Below, in pieces: positions 1 to 8,760 of a DNA stretch of 64,000 nt (within the stretch, counting starts at the first letter, position 1; every line of letters starts with the position of its first letter). This DNA comes from Acidobacteriota bacterium. Lineage in GTDB: Bacteria; Acidobacteriota; Vicinamibacteria; Vicinamibacterales; CAVVIG01. The DNA is taken from assembly GCA_018268955.1 (NCBI GenBank), contig JAFDVO010000004.1, positions 186,001-250,000 on the forward strand. The letters are read 5' to 3'. Made by a program: the position numbers and the translations under genes. The notes beneath the pieces were generated by a model. That model was not told where the DNA came from. It saw only the letters and a program-made list of their open reading frames with translations, and searched no databases.

Positions 1-581
1 ATGGCCGTCGCGCCTCTCGTCGTCGTGCTCGCCGGACCCAACGGTGCCGGCAAGAGCACGAGCGCGGCACACCTTCTTCGCGGTGCACTGGCGGTGGACG
101 AGTTCGTCAACGCCGACACGATCGCGCAAGGACTATCGGCCTATCGCCCGGAGTCGGCGGCGGTGACGGCCGGTTGCGTCATGCTCGACCGCCTGCGTCT
201 CATCGCACGTGAGCGTCGCGACTTCGCCTTCGAGACAACACTTGCCGGCCGAGGACATGCGCGGTGGCTGCAAGACCTTCGCGCCGCCGGTTATCGCGCC
301 CACCTGATCTTCCTCGCTCTATCTGCCGCGGAGCTTGCCGTGGCGCGCGTTGCCGAGCGTGTGCGGCAAGGTGGCCATGATGTGCCGGAGGTGGTCGTGC
401 GCGGCGTTTTGTCGCCGGACTGCGCAACTTCTTCGAGGTGTATCGAACGATTGTGGATGGCTGGCACATGTACGACAACAGCACCGTCACGGGTCCGCGC
501 CTGATTGCTCATGGCGCTGCGGGTGCGCCCAGCAGGATCGCTGACCAGGCTGCATGGCATCGCCTGGAGGAACTCAGATGA
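1..581 (+). pseudogene. zeta-toxin-like P-loop kinase, frameshifted
   Basis: The N-terminal part shows a Walker A motif GPNGAGKST near residues 12-20, then NADTIAQGL and FETTL, the layout of zeta-toxin/UDP-GlcNAc-kinase-like P-loop proteins. Around position 402 the reading frame moves: frame 1 runs into unrelated sequence and stops at 504, while from 402 frame 3 gives a natural family C-terminus (RRFVAGLRNFFEVYRTIVDG...) ending with TGA at 579-581. One surplus base near 400-406 explains this. The corrected C-terminus overlaps the next ATG at 578 by four bases, which supports the corrected frame. The ATG at base 1 gives a sensible start, but the gene could begin further upstream. Phosphoryl-transfer toxin activity is family knowledge. 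Whether the frameshift is real or a sequencing error cannot be told here. Confidence 0.75.
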
Positions 582-778
582 CCGATAGCCCTAACGCTTC
601 CCTTCCTCCCGTCGAACGAATCAACGACCACTCGCGCATCCTCGATGCGCTGCGCCAGGCCGTGCGGGAGGCACTCCTCAGCCACAAGCGAGCCGGCAAC
701 CCCGTGGCCGTCTGGCAGAACGAGCGCGTTGTCTGGGTGCCAGCCGACGAGATTCCTCTCGACGGGCACGACGAGTAG
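578..778 (+). CDS. small protein paired with the zeta-like kinase
   Basis: A 66-residue protein whose ATG overlaps the corrected stop of the zeta-like kinase (ATGA), so the two are translationally coupled. It has a helical middle (DALRQAVREALLSHKRAG) followed by a short strand-rich tail (NPVAVWQNERVVWVPADEI). Small genes of this style commonly sit beside zeta-like kinases, so an antitoxin or accessory role is inferred. No DNA-binding motif is visible. Only four bases separate it from the DUF499 gene start. Confidence 0.6.
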   Translation: MTDSPNASLPPVERINDHSRILDALRQAVREALLSHKRAGNPVAVWQNERVVWVPADEIPLDGHDE

Positions 779-782
779 CACT

Positions 783-3700
783 ATGGCGATCACGAATCAG
801 GACCGAGTCGGCAAGGCGATGGACCTCCTGCGCCAGGGACTGGCGCCCTTCGTCGAGCGGGAGGTGCAGGAGAAGGTTCGCATCGGTGCGGTCAACATGG
901 ACACGGTTCGGAGATTTTCCGAAGACCCAACGTTGGCGAAGAAGCCAATTACCGAGTGGGACATAGCAGCTCTGCTGAAGCTGATGGTCGCGGCGTGGAG
1001 GGATGTCTTCGGTACAACTCTTGGCCGTTCAGATCTCTCCCTCGCCCAGGAACTTCGCGACTGGCGGAACAAGTGGGCGCATCAGGAGCGATTCACGAGC
1101 CGCGATGCGGAGCGCGCACTTGATTCTGCCTCGCGGCTGTTGACGGCGATTTCCGCACCCCAAGCCGAAGAGATCGACAAGATCATGCTGGAGCTTCGGA
1201 GATTGACCTTCGAAGAACAAGTGCGCAACGAGAAGAAGAAGGTCGGCGGCTCGCTGATCGAGAGCGCGGCGGCGGGAAGCCTGAAGCCATGGCGCGATGT
1301 GGTCACGCCACATGCGGATGTGGCGAGCGGCCGTTACCAGCAGGCCGAATTCGCGGCCGACCTCTGGCAAGTTCATATCGGCCAGGGAACCGCCGAGTAC
1401 AACAATCCGAAAGAATTCTTCAGGCGAACGTACCTCACCGAAAGCCTCAAGCGCCTCCTTGTAGGCGCTGTTCGTCGAGTCAACGGTAAAGGTGGCGATC
1501 CCGTCGTCCAGCTGCAGACGAACTTCGGCGGCGGCAAGACTCACTCGATGCTTGCCCTCTATCACCTGTTTTCCGGGACGGCCGTCGCCGACTTGGCCGG
1601 CGTGGACGCCGTGATGGCCGACGCTGGCGCGAAGAGCCTGCCGAAGGTGAAGCGTGTCGTGCTGGTGGGAAACAAGATCTCTCCGGGCAATCCGGCGACG
1701 AAGTCGGACGGCACGGTGGTCCACACGCTCTGGGGCGAACTGGCGTGGCAGCTCGGTGGAAAGAAGGCCTTCAGCCGCATAGCAAAGGACGACGAGAAGG
1801 CGACGAGCCCTGGTGATGTTCTGCGCGAGCTGTTCGTCGAGTACGGTCCGTGTCTGATCCTGATCGACGAATGGGTCGCGTACGCGCGTCAGTTGCACGA
1901 CCAGAGCGATCTCCCCGCAGGCAGCTTCGAGACGATGTTCACGTTCGCGCAGGCGCTGACGGAGTCGGCAAAGCTCGCGAACAACTGCCTCCTGGTCGTC
2001 TCTCTTCCAGCATCGGATACCGGAGGGTCACCACATACCCAGGCCGACGACGTTGAGGTGGGTGGTATCCGGGGGCGCGAGGCATTGGACCGCCTGCGCA
2101 ACGTGATTGGACGTGTGGAATCATCCTGGCGGCCCGCCACGGCCGAAGAAGGATTCGAGATTGTCCGCAGGAGGTTATTCGAGCCAATTCCCGGCGATCA
2201 ATTTAAGAACCGGGACCTGACGGCTCGCGGCTTCTCTGAGCTGTATCACGTCCAGGCGGCCGAGTTCCCGCCGGAATGCCGGAGCGCGGACTACGAGAAA
2301 CGGATTCAAGCCGCGTATCCGATCCATCCCGAGGTATTCGACCGCCTGTATTCGGACTGGTCCACGCTGGTGAAGTTCCAGCGCACGCGCGGTGTGTTGC
2401 GTCTGATGGCGGCAGTCATTCACTGCCTTTGGGAGAAAGGCGACAAGAACCCGCTGATCCTGCCGTCGACGATTCCGATCGACGACACCAGGGTGCAGTT
2501 CGAGCTGACGCGGTACCTGTCGGACGCGTGGGCGCCAATCATCGAGCGGGATGTCGACGGACCAAACTCGTTGCCCGTCAAGATCGACAACGAGCAGCCG
2601 AATCTGGGAAGGCTCCATGCCACACGTCGCGTGGCACGCACCGTCTACATGGGGTCTGCGCCGACGGCCGGCGCGGCGCATCGCGGTCTCGAAGATCGGC
2701 GCGTGACGCTCGGATGCGTCATGCCCGGTGAGCCGCCCGCCGTCTTCGGCGACGCGCTTCGTCGGCTCGCGGCGGCGGCGACGTACCTTTACCAGGACGG
2801 GGCTCGCGTCTGGTACGCCACGCAGCCGACCGTCACGAAGCTCGCAGAAGACAGGGCCGAGCAACTGAAGCGTGAGCCGGACAAAGTGTACGCCGAGCTC
2901 GACGATCGCATTCGTGAGGATGCACGGAAGGCAGGCGACTTCGCCCGCGTCCACGCGTTCGCGCGAAGCGCGGCGGACGTTCCGGACGACCAGGATGCGC
3001 GCCTAGTGGTGCTGCCGGCGGAACACGTCTACACCAAGGACGGCACCAGTCCAGCAGAGATCGCGGCCAAGACGTTGCTGGAGTCGCGCGGCAATAGTCC
3101 GCGTCTCTTCAGGAACAGCCTGGTGTTTCTTGCAGCCGACAAGGCGCGGATGCAGGACCTGGACGATGCGGTGCGTCGATACTTGGCGTGGAAATCAATC
3201 GTCGGTGAAGCCGATGTGCTCGATCTTGGCAAACACCAGCGCGGGCAAGCGGAAACGCAGTTGAAGGCCGCTGAGTCCATGGTGCTCGCGAGGATTCCCG
3301 AGACGTATCAATGGCTGCTCGTTCCCGTGCAAGCGACTCCTCAGGCGCCCGTGACGTTTCAGGCGACCCGCCTTTCCGGGAGCGATGCTCTTGCAGTTCG
3401 CGCGAGCAAGAAGCTGAGAAGCGAAGAACTGCTCGTGACCTCTCTGGGGCCAACGATCCTCCGGAAGCATCTGGATGACGTGCCGCTGTGGCCCGACGGC
3501 CGAGTGTCTGTGCGCCAGTTGATCGATTACTTTGCCACCTACATCTATCTGCCGCGGCTGGCCGGACCAGACGTGCTGCTCGGCGCTATCAAAGGCGGGC
3601 TGGCGCTGTTGACGTGGCCCTCGGAGTCGTTCGCGTACGCCGACAGCTTCGACGAGGCGGCCGGGCGCTATCGCGGGCTCAGGGCCGGCCAGAACGTGCC

Positions 3701-4118
3701 TGTCACAGCGGACAGCACCGGACTGCTGGTGAAGCCCGACATCGCTTGTCGCCAGCTCGATGCCGAAGCTCCAAAGCCTGGCGTTCCAGTTCCTGGAAGA
3801 CCAGCCGGTGAGGGAGGGGGCGCCACGACCGTCGATGGTCCAACTGAGAAGGAAAAGGGAGCTCATGGTGAGCCGGTGCCGGCGGTTCGGCGATTCTTCG
3901 GCACAGTGACGCTGGATCCTACTCGTGTCGGACGCGACGCCGGCCGGATTGCTGAGGAAGTGATCTCGCACCTCGTCGGCCAGGTTGGCGCCGACGTCAC
4001 CGTCAGACTCGAGATCGCGGCCGACCTCCCGAAGGGAGCTAGCGACCAGGTGGTGCGCACCGTCACCGAGAACAGCCGGACACTAAAGTTCGACACCCAC
4101 GGGTTCGAGCGGGATTAA
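783..4118 (+). CDS. Swt1-like HEPN / DUF499 AAA ATPase
   Basis: A protein of 1,111 residues starting at the ATG at 783. Residues about 1-120 look like a Swt1-type HEPN domain, with RNKWAH matching the R-x4-H HEPN ribonuclease motif. A P-loop follows at about residue 245 (NFGGGKTHSM, typical of DUF499), then a Walker B-like CLILIDEW. The C-terminal 600 residues are a large helical body without recognised motifs. DUF499 proteins occur in anti-phage and conflict loci, often with DUF1156 methylases and helicases; none of those partners is present here. The inferred role is an ATP-driven sensor that licenses an RNA-cutting HEPN domain. It sits four bases after the small coupled gene, which suggests one operon from position 1 to 5119. 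Confidence 0.8.
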   Translation: MAITNQDRVGKAMDLLRQGLAPFVEREVQEKVRIGAVNMDTVRRFSEDPTLAKKPITEWDIAALLKLMVAAWRDVFGTTLGRSDLSLAQELRDWRNKWAHQERFTSRDAERALDSASRLLTAISAPQAEEIDKIMLELRRLTFEEQVRNEKKKVGGSLIESAAAGSLKPWRDVVTPHADVASGRYQQAEFAADLWQVHIGQGTAEYNNPKEFFRRTYLTESLKRLLVGAVRRVNGKGGDPVVQLQTNFGGGKTHSMLALYHLFSGTAVADLAGVDAVMADAGAKSLPKVKRVVLVGNKISPGNPATKSDGTVVHTLWGELAWQLGGKKAFSRIAKDDEKATSPGDVLRELFVEYGPCLILIDEWVAYARQLHDQSDLPAGSFETMFTFAQALTESAKLANNCLLVVSLPASDTGGSPHTQADDVEVGGIRGREALDRLRNVIGRVESSWRPATAEEGFEIVRRRLFEPIPGDQFKNRDLTARGFSELYHVQAAEFPPECRSADYEKRIQAAYPIHPEVFDRLYSDWSTLVKFQRTRGVLRLMAAVIHCLWEKGDKNPLILPSTIPIDDTRVQFELTRYLSDAWAPIIERDVDGPNSLPVKIDNEQPNLGRLHATRRVARTVYMGSAPTAGAAHRGLEDRRVTLGCVMPGEPPAVFGDALRRLAAAATYLYQDGARVWYATQPTVTKLAEDRAEQLKREPDKVYAELDDRIREDARKAGDFARVHAFARSAADVPDDQDARLVVLPAEHVYTKDGTSPAEIAAKTLLESRGNSPRLFRNSLVFLAADKARMQDLDDAVRRYLAWKSIVGEADVLDLGKHQRGQAETQLKAAESMVLARIPETYQWLLVPVQATPQAPVTFQATRLSGSDALAVRASKKLRSEELLVTSLGPTILRKHLDDVPLWPDGRVSVRQLIDYFATYIYLPRLAGPDVLLGAIKGGLALLTWPSESFAYADSFDEAAGRYRGLRAGQNVPVTADSTGLLVKPDIACRQLDAEAPKPGVPVPGRPAGEGGGATTVDGPTEKEKGAHGEPVPAVRRFFGTVTLDPTRVGRDAGRIAEEVISHLVGQVGADVTVRLEIAADLPKGASDQVVRTVTENSRTLKFDTHGFERD

Positions 4119-4153
4119 GGCCCTCGGACTGCGGCCTCACAACAGTACCGAGA

Positions 4154-5119
4154 ATGCCGGACACCGTATCTTGGCGCGTTCGACTGCGCTTCCGTCTGCA
4201 GAAGAAGATCCGGATCGAGACGAATGAACATCGACTCCAGATTTCTGGGCGCGAGGTGGTGCTCACCCCGCCCACGCCGGATCTCAAGATCATGGATAGC
4301 GAGTGGCTCATCATGAATACGCGCGGCTTCGCCAGCGACGATGAGGCGAGGCAGTTCGGCCAACAGTTGAAGACCGCGCTGGAAGTGTCGTCTGTCGCCG
4401 CGCGCGTCGGCGTCGACACGGGACAAAACCTCGCGACCTCCGGTCTCGGCAAGATCGTCAAGGACGCGCTTGCGCAACAGGGCGCCCGCGTCCGTGACAA
4501 CATTCACGGCCTCGACGTGTTCCCAGATCACCCGGACACGCGCATCTTCAATCTGAGCGCCACGGGCATTGTCCATGCCGCGCCCGATCCTTTCTTGAGC
4601 GACCTGGACGAGATCGTGAGGACCGGAGCGGTGCCCTCGCCACGCATTACGGACGTCATCCTGCTCCTCAATTACGCGCTGATGCGCCCCGAGCCTGTGG
4701 CGCAGATCGTCTTTGCGGTCTCGGCGGTAGAGTCGCTCGGGCAGGACGAGAGCTGGAGCAAAGATCAGAAGCAGCTTCTGCGCGAGCTCGCCACCGCGGC
4801 CGAACAGTCCGCGACCGGCACCGACGCTGAGCGGCAGGAAGTTGCGGACGCCATCCGGAAGAGTCTGCACCGCCTCACATTGCGCCAGGGCGTCTTCCGG
4901 TTACTGGATCGGCTCGGCCTTCAGCAGCTGAAGCAGGCGTGGGACGCTCTCTATGCGGAGCGGAGCACGCTCGTACACGGATTGGCGCCGCAACCCGGCG
5001 CGGACTACGGGGATCTGGCACATCGCACGGTCAGTCTCTGCGGCCAAATCTTGCTCAAAGCCGCGGCTGCCGAGATTCCCCAGGCAGACCGTCACGTCAC
5101 GAGGATGTATGCCGGCTGA
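4154..5119 (+). CDS. HEPN (Apea-like) C-terminal protein
   Basis: A 321-residue protein, 35 bases after the DUF499 stop and on the same strand. The C-terminal third is helical and contains YAERSTLVHG, matching the R-x4-H motif of Apea/MAE-type HEPN domains. The N-terminal part has alternating beta and alpha character and no recognised motif. There is no strong ribosome-binding site before the ATG at 4154. Adjacency suggests it works with the DUF499 ATPase, which carries its own HEPN domain. Ribonuclease activity is an inference from the motif; a purely structural or antitoxin-like role is possible. Confidence 0.55.
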   Translation: MPDTVSWRVRLRFRLQKKIRIETNEHRLQISGREVVLTPPTPDLKIMDSEWLIMNTRGFASDDEARQFGQQLKTALEVSSVAARVGVDTGQNLATSGLGKIVKDALAQQGARVRDNIHGLDVFPDHPDTRIFNLSATGIVHAAPDPFLSDLDEIVRTGAVPSPRITDVILLLNYALMRPEPVAQIVFAVSAVESLGQDESWSKDQKQLLRELATAAEQSATGTDAERQEVADAIRKSLHRLTLRQGVFRLLDRLGLQQLKQAWDALYAERSTLVHGLAPQPGADYGDLAHRTVSLCGQILLKAAAAEIPQADRHVTRMYAG

Positions 5120-5167
5120 ATGAGACGCAGGTTGCCCGAGCGTTCGGACAGAAGACCTGCGAGCATG

Positions 5168-5200
5168 ATGTCGTCATTCTGCCGTGCAAAATGACGACAT
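5168..5200. promoter_or_regulatory. perfect 11-bp palindrome, operator-like
   Basis: Arms at 5168-5178 (ATGTCGTCATT) and 5190-5200 are perfect reverse complements around an 11-base spacer holding TGCCGTGCA. It is AT-richer than its surroundings and has no U-tract, so it resembles a dimer-binding operator more than a terminator. It lies 49 bp after the HEPN gene with no gene starting next to it, so it may be an orphan operator whose gene was lost. Confidence 0.5.
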
Positions 5201-5251
5201 GGTTCCACGCGCTTGTGCCGCCCATTCGCCAGTCGTCTGGTGCGGTATCCG

Positions 5252-5379
5252 CCGACGCTCCGATAAATGCCCAGACTTCAGGGAGCGCATGGCGCGGGTC
5301 AAGGCCGCGGAGCGCCGACGCAGGAGGGTAGCCTTGACGCGCGCCATCGCTCCCGGACAATCGATCATCGGAGCGTCGG
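5252..5379. repeat. 128-bp imperfect palindrome (REP/MITE-like)
   Basis: Outer arms 5252-5264 and 5367-5379 are a perfect 13-bp inverted repeat (CCGACGCTCCGAT). Inner arms 5281-5305 and 5331-5354 pair over about 24 bases with two differences (GGGAGCGATGGCGCG-type core). The palindrome lies between the convergent HEPN gene and the OLD-type gene. Its right half, 5335-5375, recurs as an imperfect direct copy at 7559-7599 on the other side of the OLD gene. It could be a degenerate small mobile palindrome, a bidirectional terminator, or both. There is no gene in 5120-5429. Confidence 0.6.
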
Positions 5380-5429
5380 TTGCGCACAGCACGCCTTGAC
5401 GCTGGCGCTCAATGCGCAATCGGCCGCGG

Positions 5430-7487
5430 CTACAGCAAGGCGTTCAGCGTCTTGAATGCTTCCTCAAATCGGTCGAGTGTCGCCTTGTCCAGTTTCGGCC
5501 CCCAGACATCGATGTGGCGAGCGAAATGGGACGCGGGACGGAAGTGGTTAAACACAACGCCGCTCTTCATCGGGCTTGCCTTCAGGTGCTCCTCGATACG
5601 GACTATAACGCGCGTGTGTGGTGGCAGGTTCGCGAGGATGAGCGGCGCTTGCAGGTCATCCTTGTAAGCGTCGTTCACAAGATCAACGTAAAACTGCGGA
5701 TCGAACATATCCTCGACGTCCGCCTCCTTGGTTTTCGTGAAGTCGGCGTACGTCATTACGTGACTCTGCTGCATCAACTGCTGCTTGTACAGGTTTTCAA
5801 TCTTCTGCTGATCCTTCTTCTGCAAGTCGAGCAACGTCGCAATTCTGAGGCCCTCCTGCGCGCGGAACAGCGCGATGAACGTGGGCGCCTTATCGACACC
5901 ACCGACCGGGCTCAAGGTCCAGCGCGGATCAATCGGCGTTCGTTTCTCTCGCTGCATCACGTCGCTGATGGCCGGGATGTAGACCAGGTCGGAGACCCCT
6001 TCAATGATCAGCGAGTTCGGCCCCACGAACAACGTCTGGGTGATGTCGTAAGCTAGCGCGCCCTGCAGCGGAAACAGAGTGCCAGGGTCGGCCTTGAGAA
6101 TGTCTGTGAACACCTTCGTGCCTTCCTCATCCCGCGGCAACGGCTTGTCTTCTTCCATGCTTCGGTCCCGGACGATCCGAATCCGATCGAAGTGCCGAAC
6201 ATCCACCATGAAAGGCGAATGCGTCGTGTAGATGACCTGGTGTCCCTTCAGCTCGGCGTCGATGTAGTCGAGCAGGTCACGCTGCGCCTTCGCGTGAAGG
6301 AACAGACCCGGCTCGTCGAGCAGCAGAATGACCTTGCTGGCCGAATCCTTCTGCTGGGAGAACCACGCGAGGAACGAGAAGAACCAAATAAACCCGCGCG
6401 AGCGCGTACCGACGCGGACGGTTACCAGGTGGGCCGAGTCGTACACTTCTGCCCAGAGATTGGTTCCACTCTGCATCCCGGGAGGATCCCCGGGCTTCGC
6501 AGGTCTGACGTCAAACCGCAGCGAGATGTGTTTGTTCTGCGACCAGTACTTCAGGATCTGTCGGGAGAGATAGTTGCCAGCCCCTTCGAGCTGATTCTTC
6601 AACTCCTGCGTGTTTTGGGAGTTGATGATTTGATCAATTTCAAGATCGGCCAACGCGATCAGCCCCAGCATCGGGTGATCCGAAGGATTCAGCTTGTTCT
6701 CGGACTGCCGAACTTTCAGCGCGTCGATGTTTACCTGTCCCTCCATTTGATAGTACTCGTCAAAGTACAGGAATTTAGGCAGGCGTTTTGACAGCCGGTG
6801 GTTCCAGATGTGTGTGGCAAGCCCTTCCTTGATCAGCGGAGTCATCTGCTCCCGGAGTTTCCGAAGCGACTTCGGTTCTGTCAGCTTCTTCGCCGCTTCG
6901 AGAGCTGCTGTCTTTTCGTCGGGATCGGCGAGTTCGTTTGCCTTCGCCTGGGCTGCTGTGACGGCGGCGGCCATCTCGGCGGCCTTTGCGTCGAGTACTT
7001 TTCCGAGTTCCAGGAGCGTCGTCGCCTTCAGCGCTTCATCGGCAATGTCCTGCGGCAAGTTCGCATTAGTAACGGCGTGCACGACCGTGGCCTGCTCATT
7101 GACGTGCACGTTGAAGCCGAGATTATTGTCATATCCGCGCCAGACGTTGACCTCCGGGGCGGCTGACACGACGCCTTTGCCAAATTCCTTCTCGAGCTCG
7201 TCACGCTCCGCCTGGTCCAGCGAGAACCACGCGTCAACGACTGTCGCAGGTTGGCCGCCGTCCTTCAGCGCCCTTGTGTAATCCTTCACGTACGCGCGGG
7301 GGTAGTCCTCGGTCGCGCCGAACGTGGCGTCCGTGTTCACGAGCGGGTTCAGGCGGTACAAAGCCTTCAGGATGGCCGTTTTGCCGGCCTCGTTCTTCCC
7401 GACCAGGCATGTGACATCCCCGACCTCGAACTCGTTCGAATCCCACACGGACCGGAACTCGCCGACATGCACCTTCGACAGCTTCAT
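5430..7487 (-). CDS. OLD-family-like AAA ATPase with TOPRIM-like C-terminus
   Basis: A 685-residue protein. It begins MKLSKVHVGEFRS with Walker A at GKNEAGKT (about residues 30-37). An ABC-type ATPase body with an inserted helical, coiled-coil-like stretch (about 155-220) follows, and Walker B is ILLLDEPG. The next segment, YTTHSPFMVD, is the H-loop region. Downstream, LIIEGVSDLVYIPAIS, then SPVGGVDK, resembles the acidic start of a TOPRIM nuclease domain as in OLD nucleases. OLD proteins act in phage defence and DNA processing. No UvrD-like GajB partner is adjacent, so it would be a stand-alone OLD. The gene stands alone, bracketed by related repeats, which suggests a separate cassette. Confidence 0.8.
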   Translation of the reverse strand: MKLSKVHVGEFRSVWDSNEFEVGDVTCLVGKNEAGKTAILKALYRLNPLVNTDATFGATEDYPRAYVKDYTRALKDGGQPATVVDAWFSLDQAERDELEKEFGKGVVSAAPEVNVWRGYDNNLGFNVHVNEQATVVHAVTNANLPQDIADEALKATTLLELGKVLDAKAAEMAAAVTAAQAKANELADPDEKTAALEAAKKLTEPKSLRKLREQMTPLIKEGLATHIWNHRLSKRLPKFLYFDEYYQMEGQVNIDALKVRQSENKLNPSDHPMLGLIALADLEIDQIINSQNTQELKNQLEGAGNYLSRQILKYWSQNKHISLRFDVRPAKPGDPPGMQSGTNLWAEVYDSAHLVTVRVGTRSRGFIWFFSFLAWFSQQKDSASKVILLLDEPGLFLHAKAQRDLLDYIDAELKGHQVIYTTHSPFMVDVRHFDRIRIVRDRSMEEDKPLPRDEEGTKVFTDILKADPGTLFPLQGALAYDITQTLFVGPNSLIIEGVSDLVYIPAISDVMQREKRTPIDPRWTLSPVGGVDKAPTFIALFRAQEGLRIATLLDLQKKDQQKIENLYKQQLMQQSHVMTYADFTKTKEADVEDMFDPQFYVDLVNDAYKDDLQAPLILANLPPHTRVIVRIEEHLKASPMKSGVVFNHFRPASHFARHIDVWGPKLDKATLDRFEEAFKTLNALL

Positions 7488-7558
7488 GAACGCTCCTGAA
7501 TGTCGTCCATTGTCGAGGTTACATTGTGTGCCGTCAACGACAAGCGAAGAAGCGTGGA

Positions 7559-7599
7559 TGACGCGCGCCGCCCCTCGCGCGCAATCGATGGTCGGAGCG
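7559..7599 (+). repeat. 41-bp copy of the island repeat
   Basis: This matches 5335-5375 at 33 of 41 positions, sharing TGACGCGCGCC at the start, CAATCGAT in the middle and TCGGAGCG at the end. It lies 72 bp upstream of the OLD-type gene start, so one copy sits on each side of that gene in the same orientation. Nothing else gene-like is seen in 7488-7753. Confidence 0.6.
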
Positions 7600-7753
7600 C
7601 GGGGTCGGTGTCACTTCGAGGCGCGCGCAGTCCGGAGACCCGGATCTCGTACATGCAGGAAGGAAATTCACCATGCGCGCTGGTTTTCAGCCGGCGGCCA
7701 GTTGCGGCGGATTCCGGCCGTGCCGCCTGCCGGCGCGCGCGCAGACGTTCCCG

Positions 7754-8245
7754 CTACTTGCCTCGGAACACCGCTAGCGTCAACTCGATCGGACTCGCAC
7801 CGTCCATCGGGAGAATCGGCGTCTGCGCCAGGAACCACATCAGCTCCTCCAGCGTCTCTGGTTCTGGCCGCCGCGCATTCCCGACCTGCGCCATGAATGC
7901 GAAGTCGTTCAGGGTGCCCAGCAGGCTGCGATTTTTGGTCCGGCCGAACGCGATCTCCGACATCCGCGACCGCTCGTCGGCGATGTCCGCGGCAGCGACG
8001 CCGACATGGCCCAACACTCCGCACACGGCATCTGGAAACAGCGAGGCCAACCGCTTGCCTTCGCGGATGGGAATTACCACCGGAAGTCGCGACCGTTCGC
8101 TGATGAAGAGCAGATGCTGACGCCGACCGAGTTGGAGGATGTTGCCGTACCAGTCGCCGAGCCGCGTCGTGGACTCGACGGCGGGCAGGTTCTCGGCCTG
8201 TTTCAGACGCGCGAGCAGCTTCTGTGTGCAACGAAGAACGAGCAT
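7754..8245 (-). CDS. DUF6933-type protein
   Basis: A 163-residue protein starting MLVLRCTQKLLARLK, followed by LGDWYGNILQLGRRQHLLFISERSRLP in two blocks and later NRSLLGTLNDFAF. This is the typical arrangement of DUF6933 proteins (RCT-K-LL start, L-DWY-N, R-HLL, NDFAF). The biochemical role of the family is unknown. Such proteins are frequent in accessory regions. It stands alone between the OLD gene and the AbiE pair, on the same strand. Confidence 0.65.
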   Translation of the reverse strand: MLVLRCTQKLLARLKQAENLPAVESTTRLGDWYGNILQLGRRQHLLFISERSRLPVVIPIREGKRLASLFPDAVCGVLGHVGVAAADIADERSRMSEIAFGRTKNRSLLGTLNDFAFMAQVGNARRPEPETLEELMWFLAQTPILPMDGASPIELTLAVFRGK

Positions 8246-8760
8246 CGGTTGCGCCTACGGTACGACACTGCGCGCGGACGATCATCACGACGTTGACCAG
8301 CGCGCGTCGAGTCAAGCTCTCGGCTCGGACCTGGCCACGCATCCGGTCACGATCTGAGCACAGATTCCGGGCCGCTTCCTGCAGGACAACTGACACCAGA
8401 CAAATGGGCGTGAGCGACCCCGCCTGCAGGGGGCCGAACAGTGCCGGAGCGGGGTCGCTCACGCCCTCACTCACCCTTCTCTCTTCTCCTGTCTGCGGCC
8501 CGGCCGGCAGAGGACGCCGGCCTCCCAACGCGAGCGTTGCGCAAATTGCTCGTCTTTCTGGCGGCTCCTGCGCCATGAGGCGGCCCTGCGCGTCCGTGGC
8601 GGCGGCATCGTGGGGGTGGACATCTTCCGGGACAGGGAGCCGCTGACGCGAATCGCTGTCGGCTCCCCGTTCGGCTCCCTCTCTTTGGTTCGGCTGCGTT
8701 GCTCGACGTGGCGGGCCATCGAGCAGAGAGGCGTTCCCCAGGGATGTTGCGCTGGGAGTT
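8246..8760. other. intergenic 515 bp without a credible gene
   Basis: Reading frames here are short or antisense shadows with low-complexity arginine/serine translations. The only structure seen is the strong hairpin at 8406-8466. The stretch lies between the end of the AbiEii gene and the start of the DUF6933 gene, so it should hold the end of the abiE transcript and any promoter for the DUF6933 gene. No clear promoter could be picked out. Confidence 0.5.
8406..8466. repeat. hairpin with perfect 17-bp arms
   Basis: Arms 8406-8422 (GGGCGTGAGCGACCCCG) and 8450-8466 are perfect reverse complements around a 27-base loop. It follows TGACACCAGACAAAT, reminiscent of sequences next to REP elements mobilised by RAYT transposases; that resemblance is from memory only. 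There is no T-tract on either side, so a factor-independent terminator is less likely than a REP-type palindrome. Confidence 0.55.
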
